Positions 8,225 to 16,610 of a stretch of DNA of 64,000 nucleotides are shown piece after piece (positions within the stretch are counted from its first letter, which is position 1; each line of letters starts with the position of its first letter). The stretch spans positions 3,591 to 67,590 of the forward strand of contig JAYUVF010000072.1 of NCBI GenBank assembly GCA_043754215.1, given 5' to 3'. The notes under the pieces were generated by a model, which was not told the origin of the DNA, did not search any database, and was given only the letters and a program-made list of their open reading frames with translations. The position numbers and the translations under genes were made by a program. Origin of the DNA: JAFLBD01 sp043754215 (GTDB lineage Bacteria; Armatimonadota; Fimbriimonadia; Fimbriimonadales; Fimbriimonadaceae).

Positions 8225-8749
8225 ATGACGGACGAGACAGAAGACCAGACGTTAGATTTTCAAGACGCCGACGCACAGTTCCTATTGAGCGGGCGAGACC
8301 TTGAACTTTTGGAAGCGATGAGGGGGCTTCTCTGGCGAACTGTGCGTTCCGAGCGAGTAAACCCACTTCAATTGGGGATTCTCGGACGCGCAATTGACGC
8401 TCTTTTCCGCCTACCAGGTAACACAGAGGATATTGATATTGCCGTGAACTACCGTGCTCCTGGGCCGACCACTGGCACTAGGACAAATTCACGTAGTTGG
8501 GGCCTCACGATAACCTCAGACGAGATATACATTGATACCGGGGGATATACCTATGATCCCGAGGTCGGCGGCGACTCTTATTCTTGCCTTAACTGGTGGT
8601 GCCACGTGGGCTCAGAGTCATCCTATGAAGATTACAGCAGCCACCATGCTCACGTTGTGGCAGGACTAGGAAATCCAATTGAGGAACTCAGACATTTGGA
8701 CCCAAATCATGCTTCCGTTGAGGTGAGCGTGGAGGACAATTTTGAATGA
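8225..8749 (+). CDS. Hypothetical protein in the defence island
   Basis: I do not recognise this 174-residue protein. It is acidic, has an N-terminal helical part (FLLSGRDLELLEAMRGLLW) and a beta-rich C-terminal part with many Tyr, Trp and Ser residues (SYSCLNWWCHVGS, IYIDTGGYTYDP). No signal peptide or membrane segment. It begins 46 nt after the methyltransferase C-terminal gene. The gap holds two GATAATT copies 18 bp apart (8188 and 8206), possibly a promoter. Base use is more AT-rich than the methyltransferase or helicase genes, as for the next gene, so the pair may be a cassette added to the operon. Confidence 0.6.
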   Translation: MTDETEDQTLDFQDADAQFLLSGRDLELLEAMRGLLWRTVRSERVNPLQLGILGRAIDALFRLPGNTEDIDIAVNYRAPGPTTGTRTNSRSWGLTITSDEIYIDTGGYTYDPEVGGDSYSCLNWWCHVGSESSYEDYSSHHAHVVAGLGNPIEELRHLDPNHASVEVSVEDNFE

Positions 8750-8815
8750 AGTCAAGCTGGGACGTTCCAGGTTTCTTTCGCGGTCAGCGACACTGAAGCG
8801 CATCGGTGAATCAAA

Positions 8816-9577
8816 ATGACCCTTCCCGAGTTTTCCGAATTCGCCTATGGCTATGCCCTCACCCGCGATCTAGAACTGCAAACCGGGGGACGTCTTTTCT
8901 CGCCGCCGGTTTTTCCCAATCTTCGTGACGAGGGAAAGGCAGATGGGGGTTGGGACGTAAAGCTCAAATCTGTGGTGCGCACATACTACTTACAGTTCAA
9001 AATTCCTCAGTGCATGGCACAAATTCAATCAAATTCTAAGGAATTTGGGAAAATTACTGCTCCTAGCTACCGAATGCACTTGCATAAGCATAAGACCAGG
9101 GCCCATTCACAGCACAACGCGTTGGTTAGTCTCGCGGTGGGTGGCTGTTACGTTGCCTACGCATCCCCTGTTTTTCACACGCAGTCAGACATAGAGAGCA
9201 AAGCCAAGTTAGCCGGAGCGGTGATACGTGCTTCAGCATTCTTTGATCCTAGACAAATCGGAAAAATAAGCAATTCTGACGATCACTTTATCGCCTACTC
9301 TGGCAGGGCTAGAGGCGTTTACTGCTCAGAACCGGTAGAAATCGATGCGAGTCCCATTGAGACTGTAATAGAAGAGGACATTCGGGAGCTTCAATCGATT
9401 GAGCGGGACTTGAGACAAGAGTTGGTGCAGCTTTTCGACATCATTGGGGACCGATTGTCGGTCGATGAGCGCGGCGCGCTTGAAAACTCGGCAGAACCAG
9501 CCCTCCTAATCGCACATCTTGCCCGCATGTATCTGAACTGTGAAGTGTTTTTCCTCTCAACTGAACCAACACCATGA
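8816..9577 (+). CDS. Unknown protein with a PD-(D/E)xK-like nuclease pattern
   Basis: A 253-residue protein of unknown family. Near residues 40-62 it reads GGWDVKLKS then YYLQFKIP: an Asp in a turn followed by a Gln-x-Lys strand. This D...QxK arrangement with flanking hydrophobic strands resembles the active site of Mrr-like PD-(D/E)xK nucleases; a Glu in PEFSEFAY near the N-terminus could supply the remaining acidic residue. The C-terminal half is helical, with a long charged helix (IEEDIRELQSIERDLRQELVQL). The stop overlaps the helicase start by 4 nt, so the two are translationally coupled. The nuclease idea is inference from a short motif; no family assignment is made. Confidence 0.55.
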   Translation: MTLPEFSEFAYGYALTRDLELQTGGRLFSPPVFPNLRDEGKADGGWDVKLKSVVRTYYLQFKIPQCMAQIQSNSKEFGKITAPSYRMHLHKHKTRAHSQHNALVSLAVGGCYVAYASPVFHTQSDIESKAKLAGAVIRASAFFDPRQIGKISNSDDHFIAYSGRARGVYCSEPVEIDASPIETVIEEDIRELQSIERDLRQELVQLFDIIGDRLSVDERGALENSAEPALLIAHLARMYLNCEVFFLSTEPTP

Positions 9578-12500
9578 ACCCCTTCCGCGTTCTTCAATCC
9601 ATCAAGTCCGACTACCGCCAGGCGGTGGAAGGAACTCAAGTCATAAAGGATCAGAAGGTTAAAGACTTGATCGCTAAGGCGATCGAGGAGGACGAGCTCC
9701 TTTGGCGCGAACCTTACGTTCAGATCACGAGGCGGTTCAAGCGGGGCGCGCCGCTCAAGAAGGTGGTGGACGAAGGCGTGCTGCACCCGGACGTCCTCAA
9801 GGTGTTCTACCGAGACGAGAAGGATCGGCAATCCCCACCGATTGACCTTCACATGCACCAGTTGAAATCGGTGCAGGCCTACGCCGAGGGCAAGAACTAC
9901 CTCGTCTCGACGGGCACGAGCTCGGGCAAGAGCAACTGCTTCTTCATCCCGATCGTGGACGCGTGCCTCAAGTCCAAAGCGCAGGGCAAGAAGGGGATCA
10001 AGGCGATCGTCGTGTACCCGATGAACGCGCTCGCCAATAGCCAATATTGGAACATGGCCCAGCGCCTCGTCGGCACCGGGCTCAATATCGGCAAGTTCAC
10101 CGGGCAGACCGCCAAGACCGAGGAGGAGGCTATGAAGGTGTACCGGGGCGAACCTCTCGACTCCGAGGTGCTTGATCGCCACGCGATGTTTGAGAACCCG
10201 CCAGACATCCTCATCACAAACTACAAGATGCTCGAGTACATGCTGATCCGCCCGAAGGATCGGCAGATGCTCAAGACCGAGCTTGCGGACTCGCTCCAAT
10301 TCCTTGTGCTCGACGAGGCCCATTCCTATGAAGGTCGGCGCGGCGCTGACGTCGCGCTCCTTGTTCGCCGCGTAAAGCGGCGCATGAACGGCAAGGGCCG
10401 CGTCCGTTGCGTCGCTACGTCTGCGACTCTGGTGAAGGACTCCGATCCGGACAAGGAATTCGCCATGGTGAAAGAGTTCTTCAACCAACTCTTCGGTGAG
10501 GAACTCGGAACGTACATTACGGAAGAAGAGGAGCAGCTACCTGATCCGGAAATTGCGTTTCCGAAAAATGTGACTCCCGACTTTGACCTCATCTCTCGGC
10601 ATGATCAAGATCCCGACGCCAACCGATGGGAGCTCGCCGAAGCGGTGCTAGGGATGCCTTTCGGTGAGGACGTTCGGAACGCTATCTCACTGAGTCAACG
10701 CCTGGACCGCTCTGCGCTCTTTCATCGCGTGTACTCGATCCTAATGGACCGCCCCAAGACGGTGGCAGAGATTGTCGGCCTCCTTGAGGACTCGGGTTTG
10801 GACGAGGAAGCGCTGGCGTTCTTGGTGGAAGGCCTATTGCGCCTTGGGATGACGGCCCTTCCCGACGGGAGGCAGATCATTCCGACCCGCCTCCATGCGT
10901 TTTTCCAATCGGGCGGTCGCATTGCCGAGTGCTTGAAGTGCGGCTACATGACGGTACGTGGCGAGACCACGTGTCCCACTTGTGCCGAAGGTGACGAGCC
11001 GCTCTCCCTCTACCCGCTCCACTTTTGCCGCACCTGTGGCGAGAAACTCTACGGAGTCTCTCAAGACGATCAGGGCACAATCACCCCATGGGAGATGGGC
11101 AACGAGGAGATCGACGGAGGGCGGGGCTACCTCATGCGGTTGGCATCGCACGGCGATTTTGCAAGCGTGATCGGCCTTTGCGACGAAGAGTGGTTCAAGA
11201 AGGACGGATCAGCGCGGAAGGGGAAGGAGGGTCACATCCCTCAGTTGGCCGTACTCGATCATTCCTTTCGCGCGTTGGTGGGAGATGGGCCCGGCACCCC
11301 GTACTCGTATAGTCCGTCGCCCTTGATGATGTGCCCATCTTGTGGTGTCCGTACATTGGGTCGAGAGCGAGGCGCGCTTTCGTTCGTTTCACGCCAAAGC
11401 CGGGCTGACGCGGTGAACTCGCTCGCGCTCGGAGTCCTCGCTGCGAGGCCCGATCCGCGCAAGTCGAAGACCCTCATTTTTGTGGATTCAGTTCAGGACG
11501 CCGCCTACCACGCCGGCCATATGGACGACTGGTACACCCACCTTGTTTTCCGGACCTACCTGTTTCGTGTGCTGAAGGAAAGCGGGAAAGCGCTTAAAGT
11601 GTCCGAAACTGCCAAGGCGCTTTTCACTTTGCTCGACGACAGCGGGCTCTTTTCGGCGATAGCGCCTGGTCTTGATCTGAATGTTGCTCGCGTGCGCAAG
11701 GCCGTTCACGCTTACGTGGAGTTCTGCATCCTCGAGCAAGCCGGCATAACCGGCGGCAATGACATCGGGCTTGAACAAGCGGGCTTGATCGCGATCGACT
11801 TCGAAGCGATAGACGATCTCGCCGAAGACTTCGCAAGCAAGAACCATCTTTCGGTCCAAGGAGCACACGACTTGCTCCGCGTGGTGCTCGATGAATTCCG
11901 GGAGCGACGCGCGTTTGATAATGGAGCATGGATCGATCGTGGCGATTTTGTCGGTGCAGCCAAGCCGATGACTCCCGATGGCGAAGATTCTCCTCATTGG
12001 TTCTTCCAAGAGCCGCCACAGACGACTACCTTCGCGCACTATCTGTCGGGTGATGAGCAAGCGGTTCAAAAGGTGGGAACAGGTCCGCAGGGTCGCTTGC
12101 GCAAGTGGATCGGAGACACTTATGGGAAGAGGGAACTCCTCGACACTGCAGTCGAGTTCTTGAAGACGCAAACTTACCTTGTCGAGCGCACCATCAACAG
12201 TTTCGGACGCACGGCCAAAGGACTTGTTCTTGATTCGTCGGTCATCCTGATGGAGAGCGGGGCAAAAGACGGTAAGCGGTGCCCGTCGTGCCGCCGCGTG
12301 TACCGTTGGCGAGAGCAGACCGAGTGCGTGAATAAGCGTTGCGGCGGATCACTCGAGCCAGTTGACGCTTCATCTCTCCTGAGCAGTTCTTATATGACGG
12401 GCGAGCGCTCTCTTCCGGTCTTAGAAGTTGAAGATCATAGCCGGCTAGTGAACGATGAGAAACGAGTAAAAAGAGAACTAGCGTTTTCGAGCGATGACTC

Positions 12501-14652
12501 CACTGACAGACTCAATGTTCTTGTATGCACCCCGACCCTCGAACTCGGCGTGGATATTGGCGCACTTGCGACGGTAATGCTCCGCAACGTGCCGCCTTCG
12601 CCCTCGAACTATGTGCAGCGCGCCGGGCGGGCGGGCAGACGAGGCCAAGGCGCGGTGATCGTCACGTTTTGTTCGACGCAGGGTCAAAACCCGCACGACC
12701 AACACTACTATCGTCACCCAGAGCAGATGATTGCCGGCCGCATTCTCGTGCCGCGTTTCGATCTTGCGAACGAGGGACTTCAACATTCACATGCGAACGC
12801 AATCGTAAGCGAAGTAGCCGATACGAACGTGCTATCGGATAACCGGTTCAACTTCGAGGAGACGGAGCAACTTCCGGCGGCACCCGAAGTTTCGGCAAGC
12901 CGCATTGAGATGATGCTCAAGCAAGTTGAACAGAACCGATCGAATGTGGACGCGGCTGTGCGAGGCGTGCTCCTCGACGACGCGAGCGTGCCGCAACTCT
13001 CAGATGCCCTCGTGGTGGGATGGGTGGACTCCTACGTGCCTCTTTTCAGGCGCGACTTGGAGCGGCTGATTGAGGAGTACAAAAATGTTCACTCTGAAAT
13101 GACTGCCTTGCAGAGTTCGCTTGATGCGGGCCAAGTAGGCCAGGTTATTGATGCACTTCGCATGAGGTTGCTCGAGATTATTGGCAGGGCCAAGAACACG
13201 AATAGAAGTCCATACCGGATGGATCAGTGGCTCGCTTCAACTGGATTCTTACCCGGCTATGCGTTTGGTAAGGAGTTCATTATAGTGCGGTTCCCGAACC
13301 CGGAAGACGACACGGTGGCTGACCCGATGCGCGCACTAAGAGAGTTTGGTCCTAAGGCCATCTGTTATGCACAGAAGCGGCAGTGGGAAGTGTTCTGGGC
13401 GCAGAAGGGGCAGGAAGATGTGCGCCGATTCAAAGCCTGCGCGTGCGGCCGCGTGCTCGATGCAACGCTGAATGCGCGATCGACATGCGATTGCGGTCAG
13501 CCTCTTGGACCGGAATTTCGCGGGCGGAAAATGCCTTCTGTGCGGCTGAAACAGGGTGCTAGAGTCACCCGCGCCGACATGGTGCGCCAATCTCGGATGT
13601 TCGCCGTTTCGGACCTGGCGACCTTGGAGGCGCCATCAAGACAGATGGCCTACGACCTTGCTGACGACGGGAAACTCATTCTATCTTTCCACCCGAATTG
13701 CGAGGTCACATCGATTAACTTCAGATCGCGTATGGCGTCGGGCGACAAGAAGGTAGCTCAAGTGGGTTCTACCGAGCAGATGCGCCCGGGATTTAAGATC
13801 GAGAAGGATCAATGGATACTTCGAGGAGCGGACGGAGAATCGGGGAGCGACGCCGACTTCTTTGCTCTCTATGCAACGGCTCGACATGACCTACTATCCG
13901 TGCGCTTGAGAACTGAGCATGAACTTCACCCGTGCTTCGCGACAACACTCATGCACGCGTTGTTACTGGCCGTGAGCGAGACGCTCCGGCAAAGTCCTAC
14001 CGAGGTACGTGCGTTTGTGCGCCCGAGTGCCAAGACCACTGAGACGGAAATCCTGTTCTTTGAAACGACATCTGGTTCGGCGAGTGCGCTCGAAAGAGTC
14101 CTCGAGGAGTCGATGGTACGAGATGTCGCAAGGGGCGCGCTCGAACTTCTTCACTTCGATTCCACTGGCGGGGATCTTGAATCGGGTAGCGCCTGCGCAA
14201 AGGCTTGTTACGATTGCCTTCTCGGATACCATAACCAGCGCGAACACCCTTTGCTCGACCGGCATAGCGTGGAGGGCGTTCTAAGGCGGCTACTCAGTAC
14301 TGCGCCTGCGGCTGTGGATTTGAGCGTTTTTGATGCGCTTATTGATGGTTTGAGTGGAAAGGGATCGGAAAATGAAAAGCACTTCATAAGGTGTTTGCGT
14401 GACCGTGGATTTCTTCCGCCCGACAAGCATCATTTTGCCGTAGAGGCCGGAGCCGGAACAGTCGTGCTTGAAGTGGACTACCGTGTAGAAGGCGTGAACG
14501 TCTTTGTCGATGGAAGCGTGCATCATGAGAAGTGGGTGTCGGCGATGGACGCAGTGAAGCGGCAAGCGTTGAAAGATGAGGGGATACTGTTTGCTGTATT
14601 TGAGACCGGCAAGGAGGATGCTTTTTTTGCAGAATTGCGGAGTTCGATGTAG
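9574..14652 (+). CDS. YprA/DrmA-DrmB-like DEAD/DEAH helicase with zinc ribbons and DUF1998 domain
   Basis: The 1692-residue product has a full superfamily 2 helicase: Walker A TGTSSGKS near residue 112, DEAH in LVLDEAHSYEGRRG near 246, motif III ATSAT near 288, and motif VI QRAGRAGRRGQ near 1013. CxxC zinc ribbons appear between the RecA lobes (CLKCGYM...CPTC, FCRTCG, MCPSCG) and again near 905 and 1290. The end carries the DUF1998 signature ACAKACYDCLLGYHNQ near 1540. DUF1998 helicases are the large subunits of DISARM (split as DrmA plus DrmB), Druantia (DruE) and Dpd systems. Here both parts are in one chain, nearer YprA/MrfA. With a DrmD-like gene and a PglX-like methyltransferase upstream, a DISARM-related composite system is the best reading. 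Confidence 0.85.
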   Translation: MNPFRVLQSIKSDYRQAVEGTQVIKDQKVKDLIAKAIEEDELLWREPYVQITRRFKRGAPLKKVVDEGVLHPDVLKVFYRDEKDRQSPPIDLHMHQLKSVQAYAEGKNYLVSTGTSSGKSNCFFIPIVDACLKSKAQGKKGIKAIVVYPMNALANSQYWNMAQRLVGTGLNIGKFTGQTAKTEEEAMKVYRGEPLDSEVLDRHAMFENPPDILITNYKMLEYMLIRPKDRQMLKTELADSLQFLVLDEAHSYEGRRGADVALLVRRVKRRMNGKGRVRCVATSATLVKDSDPDKEFAMVKEFFNQLFGEELGTYITEEEEQLPDPEIAFPKNVTPDFDLISRHDQDPDANRWELAEAVLGMPFGEDVRNAISLSQRLDRSALFHRVYSILMDRPKTVAEIVGLLEDSGLDEEALAFLVEGLLRLGMTALPDGRQIIPTRLHAFFQSGGRIAECLKCGYMTVRGETTCPTCAEGDEPLSLYPLHFCRTCGEKLYGVSQDDQGTITPWEMGNEEIDGGRGYLMRLASHGDFASVIGLCDEEWFKKDGSARKGKEGHIPQLAVLDHSFRALVGDGPGTPYSYSPSPLMMCPSCGVRTLGRERGALSFVSRQSRADAVNSLALGVLAARPDPRKSKTLIFVDSVQDAAYHAGHMDDWYTHLVFRTYLFRVLKESGKALKVSETAKALFTLLDDSGLFSAIAPGLDLNVARVRKAVHAYVEFCILEQAGITGGNDIGLEQAGLIAIDFEAIDDLAEDFASKNHLSVQGAHDLLRVVLDEFRERRAFDNGAWIDRGDFVGAAKPMTPDGEDSPHWFFQEPPQTTTFAHYLSGDEQAVQKVGTGPQGRLRKWIGDTYGKRELLDTAVEFLKTQTYLVERTINSFGRTAKGLVLDSSVILMESGAKDGKRCPSCRRVYRWREQTECVNKRCGGSLEPVDASSLLSSSYMTGERSLPVLEVEDHSRLVNDEKRVKRELAFSSDDSTDRLNVLVCTPTLELGVDIGALATVMLRNVPPSPSNYVQRAGRAGRRGQGAVIVTFCSTQGQNPHDQHYYRHPEQMIAGRILVPRFDLANEGLQHSHANAIVSEVADTNVLSDNRFNFEETEQLPAAPEVSASRIEMMLKQVEQNRSNVDAAVRGVLLDDASVPQLSDALVVGWVDSYVPLFRRDLERLIEEYKNVHSEMTALQSSLDAGQVGQVIDALRMRLLEIIGRAKNTNRSPYRMDQWLASTGFLPGYAFGKEFIIVRFPNPEDDTVADPMRALREFGPKAICYAQKRQWEVFWAQKGQEDVRRFKACACGRVLDATLNARSTCDCGQPLGPEFRGRKMPSVRLKQGARVTRADMVRQSRMFAVSDLATLEAPSRQMAYDLADDGKLILSFHPNCEVTSINFRSRMASGDKKVAQVGSTEQMRPGFKIEKDQWILRGADGESGSDADFFALYATARHDLLSVRLRTEHELHPCFATTLMHALLLAVSETLRQSPTEVRAFVRPSAKTTETEILFFETTSGSASALERVLEESMVRDVARGALELLHFDSTGGDLESGSACAKACYDCLLGYHNQREHPLLDRHSVEGVLRRLLSTAPAAVDLSVFDALIDGLSGKGSENEKHFIRCLRDRGFLPPDKHHFAVEAGAGTVVLEVDYRVEGVNVFVDGSVHHEKWVSAMDAVKRQALKDEGILFAVFETGKEDAFFAELRSSM

Positions 14653-15793
14653 GGTGAATCAAAATCGACGATGAGGTGGTGATCCAGGCAGTGTTCATGA
14701 TCGCCCCCAAGTAAATTCCGAAACCCAAGACCGCAGATCAAGCTTTGTTAAACGAAATCTACTTAGAGCTTGGCCCAAGAACTTCAAGGATAAGCACCAG
14801 AAAGCCACTCCTCGCTCCGGATGTGGCCGCCCTGAAGGGGCAATCTCACCTCTGTGTTTGGCTTAGAAACCACCAGGACGAACTCGTTGTTTTTTTGGAT
14901 GTCGGAGGAAGAACGAGACCCAAAGCCGGTCCGCGCAGCGCGCAAGCATCTGTACCCATGATGAGAGGCGATGTCCGCGGCACGAATCTCACCGCGATTG
15001 GCGCGCGAACCCCGAAATCTGCCGGAAAACAGCGTTGAAATGGGCGATAATCGACACGAAACCGCCGCGAAAGGCCAGAAAACGACACCGAAAACGGCCT
15101 GAAATGAGAACGGTTGAACTCAATAATGGTGATAATGGCGCGGTTTCCTGTGCGTGTGTGTCGGTTGTAGCCGGTCGTTTGCCAAAGAGGGGTGGCTGAT
15201 TGGGGCAGTTCTGCTGCTGGCGGCAGCGGAAAGCCCGGGTGTCCTATCGGTGGGAGCAGCAATTGAAGGGCGCGGTATCCGACGTAAACACCGGGAAGAG
15301 CGGGACCATAACTTCGGCGATTGTCATCTTCCAATGAGGGGTTATCAAGCCCCCTGGCTACGAATTGCGCTCTGCTCTGGTTTAAGGAGATTTGAGAGGA
15401 GCGTGGACAGAATGCACACGTTTTGCGTGAGCCGAGCGAGTAACCTCTCCCTACATGGACGTACGGTCAGAGCTGGAAACCGGTAGAAAATAAAGTGGAC
15501 GCACGTAGACATAGATGTACAAAAGCTAGACATAACATCTTGTTATGCGGATTTTGAACCTAAAATTACTATCATACGGATCATTATCAGAAAGAGATAT
15601 AACATCTTGTCCCACTTCCCGTTACCTTTCTTTGTTGTCCCCACTCTCCCTCTTTGTGCTTTGATCGAATGCCGCTGGGCTTGCCGAAGGATTTTAAGTG
15701 AGGGTGCGGCTGCCGATGAAATGCGGCAAAATTCGGTTTGCCACTTTGCAGGCGAATCGGCAGGGTTATATGGCTTGTGCGTCTGGGCGAGAG
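14653..15793 (+). other. Gene-poor stretch at the right edge of the defence island
   Basis: About 1.1 kb without a convincing gene. Short frames exist (for example 14745-15038 and 15154-15486), but they have no ribosome site, no recognisable domain and uneven composition. The part at 15480-15610 is markedly AT-rich. It contains a 12-bp direct repeat annotated separately. It probably marks the junction between the island and the nitrate region. Confidence 0.5.
15532..15610 (+). repeat. 12-bp direct repeat flanking an AT-rich 55-bp spacer
   Basis: ATAACATCTTGT occurs at 15532-15543 and again at 15599-15610, 67 bp apart, in the most AT-rich part of the gene-poor stretch. It could be a target duplication left by a lost insertion or a pair of protein-binding sites. 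No transposase lies nearby. Confidence 0.5.
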
Positions 15794-16138
15794 TTACGGT
15801 GCTTCTGATTTGGGACGTGCCATGTTTGGCATCATCGCGCGTCGGCGCTTGTGGATGTTTAGGTAGGTCAGGGTCTCGGTGCCTGCGGTGACCTGCCGAG
15901 CGACGCCCTTCGGAATGACAAGTGACGCGCCTGCGCCGAGATGCTCGGTCTCAGCACCAACAATCACGGTGGCTTGTCCTTCAAGCAGCACCATGATCAC
16001 GTCAACCTCGGAGTTGGTGTGGCTCGCGACTCCGGATCCGGGGTTCCAACGGACGAGGGTGGCGTCCAGATCCTCAGTCTCGGTTCCCCAAATTGCCCCT
16101 TGCGAACCTGGTACGTTGCGAAAATCAACCTTCAGCAT
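15794..16138 (-). CDS. Small cupin protein (copy 1)
   Basis: A 114-residue single-domain cupin: PGSGVASHTNSEVDVIMVLLEG is cupin motif 1 and GAGASLVIPKGVARQV is motif 2. The metal-ligand set is reduced (one His in motif 1, none obvious in motif 2), so catalysis is doubtful and a ligand-binding role is possible. It follows the hemerythrin gene with a 14-nt overlap and is the last gene of the nasA transcription unit. A close copy lies at 45376-45720; the two proteins differ mainly in the stretch after the first beta-strands and at the C-terminus. The basic HKRRRAMMPNMARP tail is shared. Confidence 0.8.
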   Translation of the reverse strand: MLKVDFRNVPGSQGAIWGTETEDLDATLVRWNPGSGVASHTNSEVDVIMVLLEGQATVIVGAETEHLGAGASLVIPKGVARQVTAGTETLTYLNIHKRRRAMMPNMARPKSEAP

Positions 16139-16610
16139 GTCGCCGCCTTTCCACCAGTTCTTTGCGCTTGGGTGATGCTTCCCAACGGCTTTCTTCGACG
16201 ACGTCTGTACTCAACCGGAGGGAGTTCAGTTGTTCCTCCGTTGCGTTCGATTCAATCCACGTGAACAGGGTGCGTTCCTCCCAGCGAACGTGGGCCTCAA
16301 GCATCTTGCCGAGCTCGCTCGCGCTCTCGGGTAGTTGGTGTTTGAGCCCCTGGATCTGCTCATGCTCATCTCGCAGCTGTAGCATTTTCTCCGCATCCAG
16401 CAACGGTCCCAGCAACAACTCTTCCTGCGTAAAGTGGTCTTGAAGTTCGCTCACCCAGAGGTTTTGGAAGGCCTCCACGGCTCCGGGCCGATTCTGCGCT
16501 AAACTCCGGGCCATGACCAAGGCTTCATTGTGGTCACGCGAAAAGGGCTCTAGAGCGACGTGCCGTTTCAATCCGTCGGGCCCCTCTCGAGTCGTTCGAT
16601 CTTCACGCAC
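16125..16610 (-). CDS. Hemerythrin-like protein downstream of nitrate reductase
   Basis: 161 residues with a four-helix hemerythrin/HHE pattern: FSRDHNEAL, LQDHFTQEELLL, LRDEHEQI and EAHVRWEER supply the His and Glu ligands of a di-iron centre. Such proteins bind O2 or NO. The assigned start overlaps the nasA stop by 43 nt and the stop overlaps the cupin start by 14 nt, so the three genes form one unit. In this context a role in NO or oxygen sensing or scavenging during nitrate reduction is reasonable inference. A truncated copy of its C-terminal part survives at 45707-45905. Confidence 0.82.
   Translation of the reverse strand: MREDRTTREGPDGLKRHVALEPFSRDHNEALVMARSLAQNRPGAVEAFQNLWVSELQDHFTQEELLLGPLLDAEKMLQLRDEHEQIQGLKHQLPESASELGKMLEAHVRWEERTLFTWIESNATEEQLNSLRLSTDVVEESRWEASPKRKELVERRRHAEG

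Noticed and set aside
9574..14652. Druantia DruE as a firm identity
   Set aside because: The DUF1998 helicase fits, but the known Druantia partner genes are not seen, and a PglX-like methyltransferase with a DrmD-like gene points to DISARM relatives.
14745..15486. Short forward frames as genes
   Set aside because: No ribosome site, no domain, composition unlike the neighbours, and overlapping frames of similar length on both strands.
15570..15592. A sixth CRP-type site (TATCA-N6-TCATT) in the AT-rich patch
   Set aside because: Both half-sites deviate, there is no -10 at the right offset, and no gene follows.
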